NCBI RefSeq assembly: GCF_000024765.1
Contig: NC_013422.1
Coordinates: 1,445,501-1,509,500 of the forward strand
DNA: 64,000 nt
Source of the DNA: Halothiobacillus neapolitanus c2
GTDB taxonomy: Bacteria; Pseudomonadota; Gammaproteobacteria; Halothiobacillales; Halothiobacillaceae
Direction: 5' to 3'
Below, piece by piece: positions 17,378 through 26,816 of this stretch (position 1 is its first letter; each line of letters begins with the position of its first letter). The notes under the pieces are model-generated. The model had not been told where the DNA came from, ran no database searches, and saw only the letters and a list, made by a program, of their open reading frames with translations. A program made the position numbers and the translations under genes.

Positions 17378-18754
17378 TCAATTTTTAATGTGGCGTTCAA
17401 AAACGAGGCGGCCATTAACCCATGTAGCGTGGGTTTGATGGCGGAAATCCCAGCCGAAAAACGGCGTATCCTGGCCGGCTGAACGCATCGTTTTCTCATC
17501 CAGAGTCCAGTAAGCGTCGGGATCGATCAGTGCCACATCGGCCCGTGTACCCAATGCGAGTCGACCTGAATCATTCAGACCGAATAGCTCGGCCGGACGA
17601 CGCGTCAGCGCATCCAGGGCTCTGGTCAGACTCAAACCCTCTTCATCAACCAGCTTGAGCACGAGCGGCAACAAGGTATCCAAACCGGAAATCCCCGGCT
17701 CCGTCGCCGGAAATGGTGCCAGCTTGGCATCGGTTTCGTGCGGTTGATGATCGGAAATCACGCAATCGATCGTGCCGTCCGACAGCCCGGCACGCAGAGC
17801 ATCCCGATCCCGCAAGCCACGCAAAGGTGGCTGAACATGCGTATTTCCGCATAGCGCGTCCGTGTCCATTTCGGACAACCAGAGGTGGTGCGCGCTCACG
17901 GAGGCCGTTACCGGCAAACCTTCCGCCTTGGCTTGGGCAATCATTCGCACGCCCGCACGCGAAGAAAGATTGTTGATGTGGATGCGTGCGCCCGTTTCCG
18001 CCACCACCGCCAGCAACTGTGCCAACGGAGCCGTTTCGGCAGACACAGGAATGCCCGGCAGGCCCAGTCGAGTGGCGATGGCCCCTTCGTGCGCGCATCC
18101 GCGCTTGCTCAGGGATGGGTCTTCGGGCTGAATCACGACCAGAATATCGAAGGTGGCTGCATACTCAAGCGCTCGGCGCAACAGACGCAAATCGCGCACG
18201 GGATAATGGGCGTTGGACACGGCGACGCACCCGCCTTCGGTCAATTCGGCCATTTCCGCCAGCAATTCACCCTTCAAACCTTGCGTAAGCGCACCGATCG
18301 CCACCACACGGGCACGACCGGACAATTGAGCGCGACGTTTAATGAAGCGTGCCACGGCAACGGTATCCAGTACAGGATCGGTATCAGGCGGCATACAAAC
18401 GGTTGTAATACCGCCCGCAACGGCTGCCAATGTTTCTGTTGCAATCGTCGCCTTATGCTCCAACCCAGGTTCGCGCAGACGCGCCCAGCCATCGATGACA
18501 CCGGGAATCAACCACAACCCCTTGGCATCTATCTTTTGAACCTGAGTGTGAGGGAACTGCTCGGGTGCATCACCGATACCCACGATCCGGCCATCTGCCA
18601 GATACACATCAGCGATGCGATCAAGCTGGTCAGCCGGATCGAACACCCGCGCGCCCTGAATGAGCCAGGTGTCGCAATCAATGCCCGGACGACAACCTTC
18701 AGGATGCCGCACGGGGTCGAGATCAATACCGAGGTTAGGGGGATTTTGAATCAT
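17378..18754 (-). CDS. pyrX: Catalytically dead dihydroorotase homologue (aspartate carbamoyltransferase partner)
   Basis: 458-residue amidohydrolase-fold protein clearly homologous to type-I dihydroorotase, but with its metal site dismantled. The usual HxH before LREPG is W90-A-R92; the bridging aspartate region reads VSNAH; the HxED histidine is Q209 (IQPED); the HVS histidine is N261. Only the last aspartate (SDHQPHE, D335) remains. In Pseudomonas such PyrC' subunits are inactive and are needed to assemble PyrB, which is the inferred role here. ATG 18754 overlaps the pyrB stop as ATGA. An active pyrC must lie outside this window if the organism makes pyrimidines. Confidence 0.9.
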   Translation of the reverse strand: MIQNPPNLGIDLDPVRHPEGCRPGIDCDTWLIQGARVFDPADQLDRIADVYLADGRIVGIGDAPEQFPHTQVQKIDAKGLWLIPGVIDGWARLREPGLEHKATIATETLAAVAGGITTVCMPPDTDPVLDTVAVARFIKRRAQLSGRARVVAIGALTQGLKGELLAEMAELTEGGCVAVSNAHYPVRDLRLLRRALEYAATFDILVVIQPEDPSLSKRGCAHEGAIATRLGLPGIPVSAETAPLAQLLAVVAETGARIHINNLSSRAGVRMIAQAKAEGLPVTASVSAHHLWLSEMDTDALCGNTHVQPPLRGLRDRDALRAGLSDGTIDCVISDHQPHETDAKLAPFPATEPGISGLDTLLPLVLKLVDEEGLSLTRALDALTRRPAELFGLNDSGRLALGTRADVALIDPDAYWTLDEKTMRSAGQDTPFFGWDFRHQTHATWVNGRLVFERHIKN

Positions 18755-19752
18755 GATTCTGCACTCATGCACAACGCCATCACGGCCATACGCACGCCAA
18801 TACCGTTGGAAACTTGTTCGAGAATGACGGACTGAGGGCCGTCGGCAACACGGGATTCGATTTCCACCCCGCGATTGGCCGGCCCCGGATGCATCACAAT
18901 CGCATCGGGTTTGGCCCAACCGAGTTTTTCTTCCGTGAGGCCGTACAAGCGATAAAACTCCTGCTCGGTCGGCAACAGGCCGCCTTCCATGCGTTCGCGT
19001 TGCAGACGCAGCATGATGATGACATCCACATCTTTCAAACCCTGGCGCATATCGTGGAATACGCGCACGCCCAGCGGTTCGATGTCATTCGGTATGAGGG
19101 TGCGCGGGCCGATGACGCGCAGTTCGCCCACATTGAGCGAGTTAAAAGCGTGAATCTGTGAACGGGCGACGCGAGAGTGTTTCACATCGCCGACAATCGC
19201 GATGCGCAAGGGCGCGAAATCACCCTTGATTCGCCGGATCGTGAACGCATCCAGCAGCGCTTGCGTCGGATGTGCATGCCAACCATCGCCCGCATTCAGA
19301 ACGGAAACGTGCGGCGCTACATGACGAGCGATAAAGTGCGCCGCGCCGGATTGTTCATGGCGCACCACAAACATATCCGCCTGCATGGCTTCGATATTTC
19401 GCAACGTATCCAGCAAGCTTTCACCCTTGGTGGTGGCCGAGGTGGAAAGATTGATGTTCAACACATCAGCCGACAGCCGTTTGGCCGCCAGCTCGAAGGT
19501 GGTGCGCGTGCGCGTGGATGATTCGAAGAACAGATTCACCACCGTACGCCCGCGTAAGAGCGGAACCTTCTTGATTTCTCGATCCGATACCGACATGAAG
19601 TTTTCAGCCGTATCGAGAATACGCGTAATCCAGGTCGGGCCAAGGCCCTCGATGGTCAATAAATGCTTGAGATGTCCCTGCGCGTCAAACTGGATTGCCC
19701 AAGGATCAGTCGCCAGTTTGGGAATCATCGGGCGCACAAAATTGACGGCCAT
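18751..19752 (-). CDS. pyrB: Aspartate carbamoyltransferase catalytic subunit
   Basis: Condenses carbamoyl phosphate and aspartate to carbamoyl-aspartate, the committed pyrimidine step. The 333 residues carry the carbamoyl-phosphate motif [10 protein letters not shown], the [10 protein letters not shown] loop, HPTQALLD and [11 protein letters not shown]. It has an N-terminal extension of about 20 residues compared with E. coli PyrB, typical of the Pseudomonas-type enzyme that pairs with PyrC'. No pyrI regulatory subunit is nearby. It starts inside the pyrR stop (TGATG) and ends in ATGA with pyrX. Confidence 0.97.
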   Translation of the reverse strand: MAVNFVRPMIPKLATDPWAIQFDAQGHLKHLLTIEGLGPTWITRILDTAENFMSVSDREIKKVPLLRGRTVVNLFFESSTRTRTTFELAAKRLSADVLNINLSTSATTKGESLLDTLRNIEAMQADMFVVRHEQSGAAHFIARHVAPHVSVLNAGDGWHAHPTQALLDAFTIRRIKGDFAPLRIAIVGDVKHSRVARSQIHAFNSLNVGELRVIGPRTLIPNDIEPLGVRVFHDMRQGLKDVDVIIMLRLQRERMEGGLLPTEQEFYRLYGLTEEKLGWAKPDAIVMHPGPANRGVEIESRVADGPQSVILEQVSNGIGVRMAVMALCMSAES

Positions 19753-20276
19753 CAGGCATTTTCCTCACGAGTCACAATACGGGCGCTCAATGGATCGGGG
19801 CCATCGACATGAATTTGCTGGTCAGCCGCAAGGTGAAGGCGCTGCCCGACCGTATCAGCGGCAATCGGCAGTTCACGGCCATCGCGCTCGAACAACACAA
19901 CAAGCCAGATACGCGCCGGGCGACCATAGTCGAACAGCTCATTCATGGCCGCGCGAATGGTGCGCCCGGTGTACAGCACGTCATCGACCAGAATGATGTC
20001 GCGACCGTCGATGTCAGCGGGCAAATACGATGGCGAAACCTGCGGGTGCAGGCCCAAAGTATCAAAATCGTCCCGATAGAACGTGATATTCAGCTTGCCC
20101 AGCGGCTCGGCCAGATTCATGCGCTGGTGTAATGCTTCGGCCACCCAAACACCACCACTGTGGATACCCACCATCAGCGGATCGTTTAATTTGCCCAGAT
20201 CAACCGCCTGCTTCAACTCGGAAAAACACGAGTCAATCAATAGATCAACTGACTTGATTTCAGCACTAGATGTCAT
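19752..20276 (-). CDS. pyrR: PyrR: pyrimidine operon regulator / uracil phosphoribosyltransferase
   Basis: 174-residue type-I phosphoribosyltransferase with the PRPP loop [13 protein letters not shown] at about 94-106. PyrR proteins of Bacillus bind pyr mRNA to cause attenuation and also make UMP from uracil. In Pseudomonas-like operons the regulatory mode is less clear. Here pyrR follows ruvX by only 2 bases, so there is no leader in front of it to host a Bacillus-type attenuator. Confidence 0.92.
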   Translation of the reverse strand: MTSSAEIKSVDLLIDSCFSELKQAVDLGKLNDPLMVGIHSGGVWVAEALHQRMNLAEPLGKLNITFYRDDFDTLGLHPQVSPSYLPADIDGRDIILVDDVLYTGRTIRAAMNELFDYGRPARIWLVVLFERDGRELPIAADTVGQRLHLAADQQIHVDGPDPLSARIVTREENA

Positions 20277-20278
20277 GT

Positions 20279-20776
20279 TTAGGTCCCATTTGTTTGGTAT
20301 GCGGCAGAAGATTCCACGGAATGCTCCGACGAGTGCACCGGACTTTGACTGAAAAATGTTTCAAGGATGATGGCAGCAGCCTGAGCATCGATCATACTGG
20401 GCGATTTCTTCACTTTATCCTTGCCGTGACGGGTGGTGAGCAGCATCTGCGCATGTTCAGAACTCAGTCGCTCATCGACGTAACGAACCGGCAGATTAAA
20501 ACGGCCATCCAGCCTGCGGCCGAAGCGACGGATGAACTCGGCAACGGGATAAGTCTCGCCCGAATCCATCAACGGCCAACCCAACACCAGACCAACCGGG
20601 CGCCATTCATCCAGTAGTTGCCCGATGGCATCCCATTGGATCTGATGTGCGTTGCGATGATGCAGCGTGGTCAATGGACGTGCACTGCCCAGCATTTGCT
20701 CACCCACGGCAACACCGATACGCCATGCTCCATAATCGAATGCCAGCCAGGTGCCGGGCAGGACCGAAGTCGTCAT
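20279..20776 (-). CDS. ruvX: Putative Holliday-junction resolvase RuvX / YqgF (pre-16S rRNA nuclease)
   Basis: RNase-H-like nuclease. The 165 residues begin with the catalytic strand WLAFDYGAWRIGVAV, then VLGWPL and the distal active site VDERLSSEHA and IDAQAAAIIL. In E. coli YqgF is required for maturing the 5' end of 16S rRNA. ATG 20776 follows the yqgE stop by 17 bases; in-frame codons further upstream lie within yqgE. A C-terminal tail of about 20 polar residues exceeds the typical length. Confidence 0.9.
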   Translation of the reverse strand: MTTSVLPGTWLAFDYGAWRIGVAVGEQMLGSARPLTTLHHRNAHQIQWDAIGQLLDEWRPVGLVLGWPLMDSGETYPVAEFIRRFGRRLDGRFNLPVRYVDERLSSEHAQMLLTTRHGKDKVKKSPSMIDAQAAAIILETFFSQSPVHSSEHSVESSAAYQTNGT

Positions 20777-20793
20777 GGCGATTCGGCGCAAAC

Positions 20794-21444
20794 TCAGGCG
20801 TGACCGGCTTCGCCGGACAGCAAGTTCATGTCGACACCCAAACTTCGTGCAGCTGCAGCCCAACGTTCCTCAACCGGATAATCGAAGATCAGCTCGGTCG
20901 TCGCCGCAACAGTCAACCAGGTATTGTCAGCGAGTTCCTGCTCAAGCTGCCCCTCGGACCACCCCGAATAGCCCAGCGCGATCACTGCACGCGCCGGGCC
21001 AGCGCCTTCGGCCAATGCCTGCAAAATGTCTTTGGAGGTCGTAAGACCGATTTCATCTGTAATTTCCAGTGTCGATTCCCAACCGCCGTGCGGTGTATGC
21101 AATACAAAACCGCGTTCCAGCGCGACTGGGCCACCCATGAAAACGGGTCGACCGCGAATCGACGGGTTGGAACAGGAAATCTTCATGTGATCGAAAATAT
21201 CACCCAAAGTGACATCCAGCGGACGATTGATGGTAATCCCCATCGCCCCGTCTTCATTGTGCTCACAGACATACGTGACCGTGTGATTGAAGTTCGGATC
21301 GTCCAGACTGGGCATGGCGATCAGTATCTGGTTCTTCAACTGAATTGGATCGGTAAAGCTGATCGTCGAGGTGCGTGCAGGGCGTTTATCCTGCGCCTCA
21401 ATAGTTGGTGTTTGGGAATGGTCTTCTGGAGGAAATTTAATCAT
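20794..21444 (-). CDS. YqgE/AlgH family protein
   Basis: 216-residue member of the YqgE/AlgH family, cytoplasmic, function unsettled (AlgH was first linked to alginate regulation in Pseudomonas). It shows the family features LKNQILIAMPSLDDPNF, GGPVALERGFVLH and the ALGYSGWSEGQLEQEL block. ATG 21444 has no strong ribosome site; it is the first in-frame start that keeps the conserved region whole. It leads the yqgE-ruvX-pyrR-pyrB-pyrX order also known from Pseudomonas. Confidence 0.9.
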   Translation of the reverse strand: MIKFPPEDHSQTPTIEAQDKRPARTSTISFTDPIQLKNQILIAMPSLDDPNFNHTVTYVCEHNEDGAMGITINRPLDVTLGDIFDHMKISCSNPSIRGRPVFMGGPVALERGFVLHTPHGGWESTLEITDEIGLTTSKDILQALAEGAGPARAVIALGYSGWSEGQLEQELADNTWLTVAATTELIFDYPVEERWAAAARSLGVDMNLLSGEAGHA

Positions 21445-21602
21445 AGAGTTAATGATAAACCCCCGCCGCTTGTTAAGGAACCACTGGTAGTGAACCAAGA
21501 GCAAAAGTCGAGCGCGTGTTTCTCGAGTTACCCATGGAAATCATGCTTCGGCACGAAAGATCAATGGGTGAAATCAAGCGGATGCGCAGCAACTGAAAAC
21601 GC

Positions 21603-22712
21603 TTACCTGCCGCGAGATGGTTTCCGCCCTGGGGCAGTGGTTCGAGCCGTGCCTTGACGCTCCCGACGGATCGGTTTGCCACCGGCACGCGCGGGTTTGC
21701 CGCGCTTATCCGAGCCTTCTTCTGTCATTTGCGGACGTGCGCGAGACAAAACCGGACGCGGTTCTCCGGGTCGACTCGAGCGGGTTGTTGCACGCTCAAT
21801 TGGGCGAGATGTCGGTCGGCCAGCAGTATCGGCGCCCTCTTGCGACTCAGCGCGGACAGGAACGCGGAACGGTTCGGCAGGCCGTTTGGCGACCGTGCCG
21901 GTTTGCACACGGGCCCGATACGGTTTCAGCGCGCGCCGCTTGGTGTCTTCATCCTGCACTTTGCGACGAGTTTCGGGGCGAAGGCCAACGAGTTTGACCA
22001 ACGCATCTTCCATTTCTGGCGGCAGATCCTGCGCGCGCCCCGGCTTGAGGCGTGGCGGCAACGGAATGCCCGCGTAACTGATGCGGATCAGGCGGGAAAC
22101 CACGGCGCCCACGGCTTCAATCATGCGGCGAATTTCACGATTCCGCCCCTCACGCAGGGTCACGTGATACCAGCGGTTCACCCCAGTGCCACCGGCGTCG
22201 CTGAGTTGATCGAAATGGGCCGGGCCGTCATCGAGCTGGACTTCGGTGGTCAACTGCTTGACCTGATCCTCGGTTAATCCGCCCAGTACACGTACAGCAT
22301 AAGTCCGCTCGATCTGGTGGCTCGGGTGCATCAAGCGGTTGGCCAACTCGCCATCATTGGTCGCCAGTAGCAGGCCGGATGTGTTGAAATCCAGACGACC
22401 TACGGTAATCCATCGCCCTTGGCGAATGGCGGGAAGTGAGCCGAATACGGTTGGACGACCTTCCGGGTCGGAAGTAGAGGTGATCTCGCCCTCAGGCTTG
22501 TGATAAATGATGACGCGCCGGATCGGTGTTTCGTCGGAAACAGTGATTTTCTGCCCGCGCACGTCGAGAACATCGCCCGCTTCGGCCACGTCACCGAGCT
22601 GGGCAACCACGCCGTTCAATTTAACCTCACCCGCACTGATCCAACCCTCGATCATGCGACGGGAACCGAGTCCCTGGGTGGCCAGAATTTTTTGCAGGCG
22701 TTGTTTACTCAC
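21603..22712 (-). CDS. rluB: 23S rRNA pseudouridine synthase RluB (RsuA family)
   Basis: Isomerises uridine near position 2605 of 23S rRNA. It has an N-terminal S4 RNA-binding domain (about 3-50) and a catalytic domain with the nucleophilic aspartate D108 in GRLDFNTSGLLL, plus GRNREIRRM for RNA binding. Residues from about 255 to 369 are a basic, Arg/Pro/Gly-rich tail with little expected fold, as in other RluB proteins. It is divergent from mlaE and 158 bases upstream of yqgE. Confidence 0.93.
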   Translation of the reverse strand: MSKQRLQKILATQGLGSRRMIEGWISAGEVKLNGVVAQLGDVAEAGDVLDVRGQKITVSDETPIRRVIIYHKPEGEITSTSDPEGRPTVFGSLPAIRQGRWITVGRLDFNTSGLLLATNDGELANRLMHPSHQIERTYAVRVLGGLTEDQVKQLTTEVQLDDGPAHFDQLSDAGGTGVNRWYHVTLREGRNREIRRMIEAVGAVVSRLIRISYAGIPLPPRLKPGRAQDLPPEMEDALVKLVGLRPETRRKVQDEDTKRRALKPYRARVQTGTVAKRPAEPFRVPVRAESQEGADTAGRPTSRPIERATTRSSRPGEPRPVLSRARPQMTEEGSDKRGKPARAGGKPIRRERQGTARTTAPGRKPSRGR

Positions 22713-22835
22713 GCGATTAGTCTCTTAGGTGTGAGGTCGAACGGTTTCGCCTCATTTGATGGTTTATTCATGCATTTTTTCAAGCTAATGATAAGCTCCA
22801 TGACAATCATTACCAAGAGATACCGACACACCCTC

Positions 22836-24011
22836 ATGTCAACGGCGGCAGAAACAACAAGTTCAGCAGAAACGCCCCCCTTAGCCCGCTGGCTTGAGGA
22901 CAAAGACGCACGCGACAGGCAGGTGACTGTGCTGGTACTGAGCGGCACGTGGACGATCCACAGCCTGCAGCATGTGCCAACGCTGGATACGTTGTCCGGC
23001 GCACCAACCAAAAAAGCGGATAAACCCTGCATTGTGCTTCGAAGCGAGATGAGCGCGTTTGATGGTGCGGGCGCTCTGGTGCTGGCCCGGTGGATTAGAA
23101 CGTGGCGGGCCGATGGCTTTGAGGTTGATCTTGGCGAGTTTCCACCGCGCGAAACGTCGTTACTCCAATTACTCGACGATCGGCTCGTCGATACCGAACC
23201 CGCGCCCGTAAAAAAACCGAAAATGATCGCCCGCATCGGTCAGTTCACGGTGGAACAATGGCATGAAACCCGTTCTTTTCTGGCATTTCTGGGCGAACTC
23301 GTTTGGCGCGGTGCTCCGCTTTTGCTCACTTTTTGGCGCATTCGTTGGCGGGCAGTCATATCAGAAATCGATGCGGCCGGTGTGCGGGCGCTTGGCATCG
23401 TCGGTTTACTCTCGTTCATGATCGGCATGGTCATGGCCTATCAAGGCGGCGCCACACTGCAAAACTATGGTGCCAACGTGTTGATTGTCGATTTGGTAGG
23501 CATCATCACGCTACGTGAAATGGGGCCCTTACTGGCTGCCATCATCGTGGCCGGTCGCACCGGCTCGTCATACACCGCTCAATTGGGCACCATGCGGATC
23601 ACCGAAGAAATTGATGCCCTGCGCGCCATTGGCGTACCGCCGTTTGAGATTCTGATTTTCCCCAAGGTGCTGGCCTTGATAATCACCCTGCCCCTGCTCT
23701 CCATCTTCTCTGATTTGATGGGTCTGCTGGGCGGAGCGGTGGTGGCCAACTATGGCTTTGGGGTGTCTTTCTCAGTGTATTTTGATCGAATGCCCGAGGC
23801 CGTATCGCTCACAACGCTTTGGCTCGGGCTGCTCAAAACCCCGGTATTCGCCATCGTCATCGCGTTGATCGGCTGTATGCAGGGGCTGCGGGTGCGCGGT
23901 AGCGCGGCGGAAGTCGGCCATGCGACGACGGTCAGCGTGGTACAAGCCATTTTCATGGTGATTGTGATCGATGCGCTCTTTTCGGTGCTCTACAACGTGA
24001 TGGGCTATTGA
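22836..24011 (+). CDS. mlaE: MlaE-type ABC permease fused to an N-terminal STAS domain
   Basis: 391 residues. The first 120 or so form a STAS-like domain (VTVLVLSGTWTIHS... then LRSEMSAFDGAGALVLARW), normally the separate MlaB subunit. The rest is the MlaE permease with five to six membrane segments and the family signature EMGPLLAAIIVAGRTGSSYTAQLGTM. It forms the inner-membrane core that moves phospholipids to or from the MCE subunit. ATG 22836 is chosen; ATG 22800 is possible, and neither has a clear ribosome site. mlaF follows after 1 base. Confidence 0.9.
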   Translation: MSTAAETTSSAETPPLARWLEDKDARDRQVTVLVLSGTWTIHSLQHVPTLDTLSGAPTKKADKPCIVLRSEMSAFDGAGALVLARWIRTWRADGFEVDLGEFPPRETSLLQLLDDRLVDTEPAPVKKPKMIARIGQFTVEQWHETRSFLAFLGELVWRGAPLLLTFWRIRWRAVISEIDAAGVRALGIVGLLSFMIGMVMAYQGGATLQNYGANVLIVDLVGIITLREMGPLLAAIIVAGRTGSSYTAQLGTMRITEEIDALRAIGVPPFEILIFPKVLALIITLPLLSIFSDLMGLLGGAVVANYGFGVSFSVYFDRMPEAVSLTTLWLGLLKTPVFAIVIALIGCMQGLRVRGSAAEVGHATTVSVVQAIFMVIVIDALFSVLYNVMGY

Positions 24012-24012
24012 C

Positions 24013-24873
24013 ATGACAGCCCCTTCCCTAAAAAAAACCGATCTGCCACCCTCCAGAGATCTGGTTATCGATGCGGAAGGCATCATTAATCAGTTCGGCA
24101 GCAATCGCGTGCACGATAACCTCGATTTCAAGCTTGAACGCGGTAAAATTCTTGCCCTTGTGGGCGGTTCAGGCACCGGAAAAACGGTGCTTTTGCACAC
24201 CTTGATCATGCTGCGACAGGCCAATGCCGGATCACTCAAACTCTTTGGTGTGGATATAAACTCGGCCAATGATGCCCTCCGTCAATCATTACGTGAGCGT
24301 ATTGGCGTGTTGTTTCAGGGCGGTGCCTTGTTCACTTCGCTGACCGTGCTGGAAAACGTACTGCTTCCGATCAAGGAACACGGTCATTTTGATCCGCATT
24401 GGCTCAACGACCTGGGCATCAGCAAAATTCTTCTGGCCGGTTTGCCCGCCGAAAGTGCGCATAAATTGCCCATGGAGTTATCTGGCGGCATGGTGAAACG
24501 GGCCGCATTGGCGCGGGCATTAGCGCTTGATCCCGAGTTATTGGTGCTCGATGAGCCCACCTCGGGGCTCGATCCGATTGGTGCAGCTGCGTTCGATGAT
24601 CTGGTGCGCACCTTAAGCGATTCACTGGGCCTGACCGTTTTGCAGGCCACGCACGATTTGGATTCCATTTGGCGCGGCGTCGATGAAGTTGCGTTCCTTG
24701 GTCGAAAAAAAGTATTGGCCGTGGGCACCGCTGCCGAACTGGCGGCACGCGATGAACCCGAACTACAGGCTTATTTTCGCGGCGCGCGATCACAAGCATT
24801 CTGGCTGGGTGCGCAGCAGGAAAAGCAGCATTCGCAGGCTGCATCACCCTCTTTTCCATCAGAGACAAGCTAA
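24013..24873 (+). CDS. mlaF: MlaF-type ABC transporter ATPase
   Basis: 286-residue ATPase driving the MCE lipid transporter. It shows Walker A GGSGTGKT (51-58), a Q-loop in VLFQGGALF, the MlaF-type signature ELSGGMVKRAALARAL, Walker B LLVLDEPTSGLDP and the switch histidine in QATHDLDS. The C-terminus beyond about 255 is longer than E. coli MlaF. Its stop overlaps the mlaD start (TAATG). Confidence 0.94.
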   Translation: MTAPSLKKTDLPPSRDLVIDAEGIINQFGSNRVHDNLDFKLERGKILALVGGSGTGKTVLLHTLIMLRQANAGSLKLFGVDINSANDALRQSLRERIGVLFQGGALFTSLTVLENVLLPIKEHGHFDPHWLNDLGISKILLAGLPAESAHKLPMELSGGMVKRAALARALALDPELLVLDEPTSGLDPIGAAAFDDLVRTLSDSLGLTVLQATHDLDSIWRGVDEVAFLGRKKVLAVGTAAELAARDEPELQAYFRGARSQAFWLGAQQEKQHSQAASPSFPSETS

Positions 24874-25877
24874 TGGATTCTAAAATCAATTACACCGCTG
24901 TCGGCTTATTCGTTTTGCTGCTCATCTTTGGTTTAGCCGGCACTGTTTATTGGCTTGTAACGGGAGGGAAACAACAGGCATTTACCCCATATGTTATCTA
25001 CGCCACCGACAGCGTGGCTGGCTTGACGGTCAACAGTCACGTACTTTATCGGGGTGTGGACGTAGGCCAGGTCAAGAGCATTCGCATTGATAGAAATAAT
25101 CCGGGACGAATTCGGATATTGGTTGATATTGACGAAAATGTGCCCATTTTTTCAGACACCGTCGCGCAACTTAGGCCACAGGGTGTTACTGGACTGAGCG
25201 TTCTGAACTTGACCGGCGGCAAATCGAGCGTTTCATTGACGCAACGCAACAAACAGGGAGAATTGGTCATCCCCTACCAACCCTCTATCTTTTCCCGGCT
25301 CGAGGGCGGCCTGAGCGAAACCATGGTTAAATTTTCGCGCATCAGCAATCGGCTGGATATGCTCTTAAGTGAAAAGAACATCGCAACACTGGATAACACG
25401 CTGCAAAACATTAATACGTTATCCACCGTGCTCGCCGAACATAAAGACGATATTTCAGCTGCCATCATTGCCGGACGTACCACACTGCAAAACACAGCCG
25501 AAGCCAGTCAATCGGCCAATTCACTCATCAAACAATCCCAAAGACTGATCGCACGCTTCGACAAATCGATTCAAGGGCTCAAAAGCACGCTGACCGCAGC
25601 AAATGAGGCAGCCAATAAAGTGAGCGCTGCGAGCGAAAGCACACTGACCATGAGCAAAACCGGCAATGAAACGCTCACAAACTTCAACCAGCAAACGTTG
25701 CCCGTGCTCGATGGCCTGCTCACGCAACTGCAAGAGACCAGCAGGGCGCTGACGCAACTTGTCAACGAGATCAACGAAAATCCAAGTCAGATTTTGTACG
25801 GTACAGCACCTATTCCACCGGGGCCGGGTGAGAGCAAAACGCGCCCCAGGCTGATTCAAATCACCCCATCACCTTGA
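24873..25877 (+). CDS. mlaD: MCE-domain substrate-binding protein, long form
   Basis: 334-residue protein with one N-terminal membrane anchor (about 9-31), one MCE domain (about 38-120, with VNSHVLYRGVDVGQV and PQGVTGLSVLNLTGG) and a long C-terminal helical region (about 140-310) rich in Ser/Thr/Asn/Gln. E. coli MlaD is only 183 residues. The extra helix could form a tunnel or needle across the periplasm as in PqiB-like proteins. This fits the PqiC-like lipoprotein encoded next and the lack of a neighbouring mlaC. Confidence 0.88.
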   Translation: MDSKINYTAVGLFVLLLIFGLAGTVYWLVTGGKQQAFTPYVIYATDSVAGLTVNSHVLYRGVDVGQVKSIRIDRNNPGRIRILVDIDENVPIFSDTVAQLRPQGVTGLSVLNLTGGKSSVSLTQRNKQGELVIPYQPSIFSRLEGGLSETMVKFSRISNRLDMLLSEKNIATLDNTLQNINTLSTVLAEHKDDISAAIIAGRTTLQNTAEASQSANSLIKQSQRLIARFDKSIQGLKSTLTAANEAANKVSAASESTLTMSKTGNETLTNFNQQTLPVLDGLLTQLQETSRALTQLVNEINENPSQILYGTAPIPPGPGESKTRPRLIQITPSP

Positions 25878-25902
25878 TGCAGCGCTTCTGTAAGGATTTA
25901 CC

Positions 25903-26559
25903 ATGCGGCAGTTAAATTCGATAAAAACCATCGCCAGCTTAGCGATGTTAAGTATTTTTAGCGCAACCTTAGCTAGCTGCAGCCTGCCCATCAGGGCACC
26001 GGAGCAGCAGAATGTGTTTCGCTTTAACAGCCCAAACATTCAAACGCCTACCATCGATTCAACGAGTTCCGAAAGCGCCTTTCTAATCCAAATGCGAACA
26101 CCCAGAGCCGCCGAAGGGTTTAACACCCAGTCGATGATGTACAGCCGCGATGCCCTCAACCTTGCGCCCTACCGAGACAGCCGTTGGTTGGCCACACCGG
26201 CACACATGCTCGGCGACGTGATTGAACAAACCTTGCTCAAACAGCCTTGGGTTGCGGGTGTCGTACCCAATTCGGCGAATGCACCTGTTGCCGCCAATCT
26301 CAGTTGCCGGTTGATCCGCCTTGAGCACGACATCGATGGCTCAACGGGCAAAGCGCACCTTGTAATGAGCTGCCTTTGGACAACGCCAGCCAATCATGAG
26401 GTTCAAGGCCATTTGCGCTTTGATCAAACTCAAGCCATTACGCGCAACGATGCCACCGGATTTGCCACAGCCAGCCAACAGCTGGTCAATCAGGCCGTTA
26501 CACAAATCATCAATCAAACCCGCGCGGTCATTGTCAAAAGCACCAAAGCCAATAGTTGA
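25903..26559 (+). CDS. PqiC-like ABC-transport auxiliary lipoprotein
   Basis: 218-residue lipoprotein with signal peptide and lipobox LASC (C26); Ser at +2 predicts outer-membrane sorting. The body fits the ABC_trans_aux / PqiC family: an RYD-like segment YSRDALNLAPYRDSRWLATPAHML, then a region with LSCRLIRLEHDIDG. Members pair with MCE proteins at the outer membrane. It lies 25 bases after mlaD and closes the operon; a repeat element follows 17 bases later. Confidence 0.82.
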   Translation: MRQLNSIKTIASLAMLSIFSATLASCSLPIRAPEQQNVFRFNSPNIQTPTIDSTSSESAFLIQMRTPRAAEGFNTQSMMYSRDALNLAPYRDSRWLATPAHMLGDVIEQTLLKQPWVAGVVPNSANAPVAANLSCRLIRLEHDIDGSTGKAHLVMSCLWTTPANHEVQGHLRFDQTQAITRNDATGFATASQQLVNQAVTQIINQTRAVIVKSTKANS

Positions 26560-26575
26560 ACGCCAAGTTACAAGT

Positions 26576-26686
26576 GGGCTCCTCGAAATATCATGATTCT
26601 TCGTTCCCGCGAAAGCTGGAACGAAGAAAAATCAAGGCGCTGGATTCCCGCCTACGCGGGAATCACGAGTTTTTCGAGCTTCCCAA
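26576..26686 (-). repeat. Dispersed palindromic repeat, long copy A
   Basis: About 105 bases framed by CCTCGAAAT (26581-26589) and TTTTTCGAGC (26670-26679). It contains two hairpins: GTTCCCGC/GCTGGAAC at 26603-26622 and ATTCCCGC/GCGGGAAT at 26644-26663. It is the reverse complement of the element at 63082-63186, with 39 consecutive identical bases (26625-26663). The ATTCCC-N8-GGGAAT core is the dRS3-type palindrome known from Neisseria and widespread in proteobacteria. Confidence 0.85.
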
Positions 26687-26816
26687 GTGGTAGGAATTGC
26701 CTGGTACTCGGCTCAATCTTAATCCTGTAACGCTTCGCAATCAGTTAGAATGATCGGCTTTGCTGGATTCAACCCGCTTCACGCCGCATTTTTTACCCAC
26801 ATTCTTTGGAAACACC

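Noticed and set aside
20647-21657. Plus-strand frame of 336 codons opposite ruvX, yqgE and rluB
   Set aside because: Antisense to well-supported genes; the product has no recognisable features and an odd Arg/Cys-rich composition.
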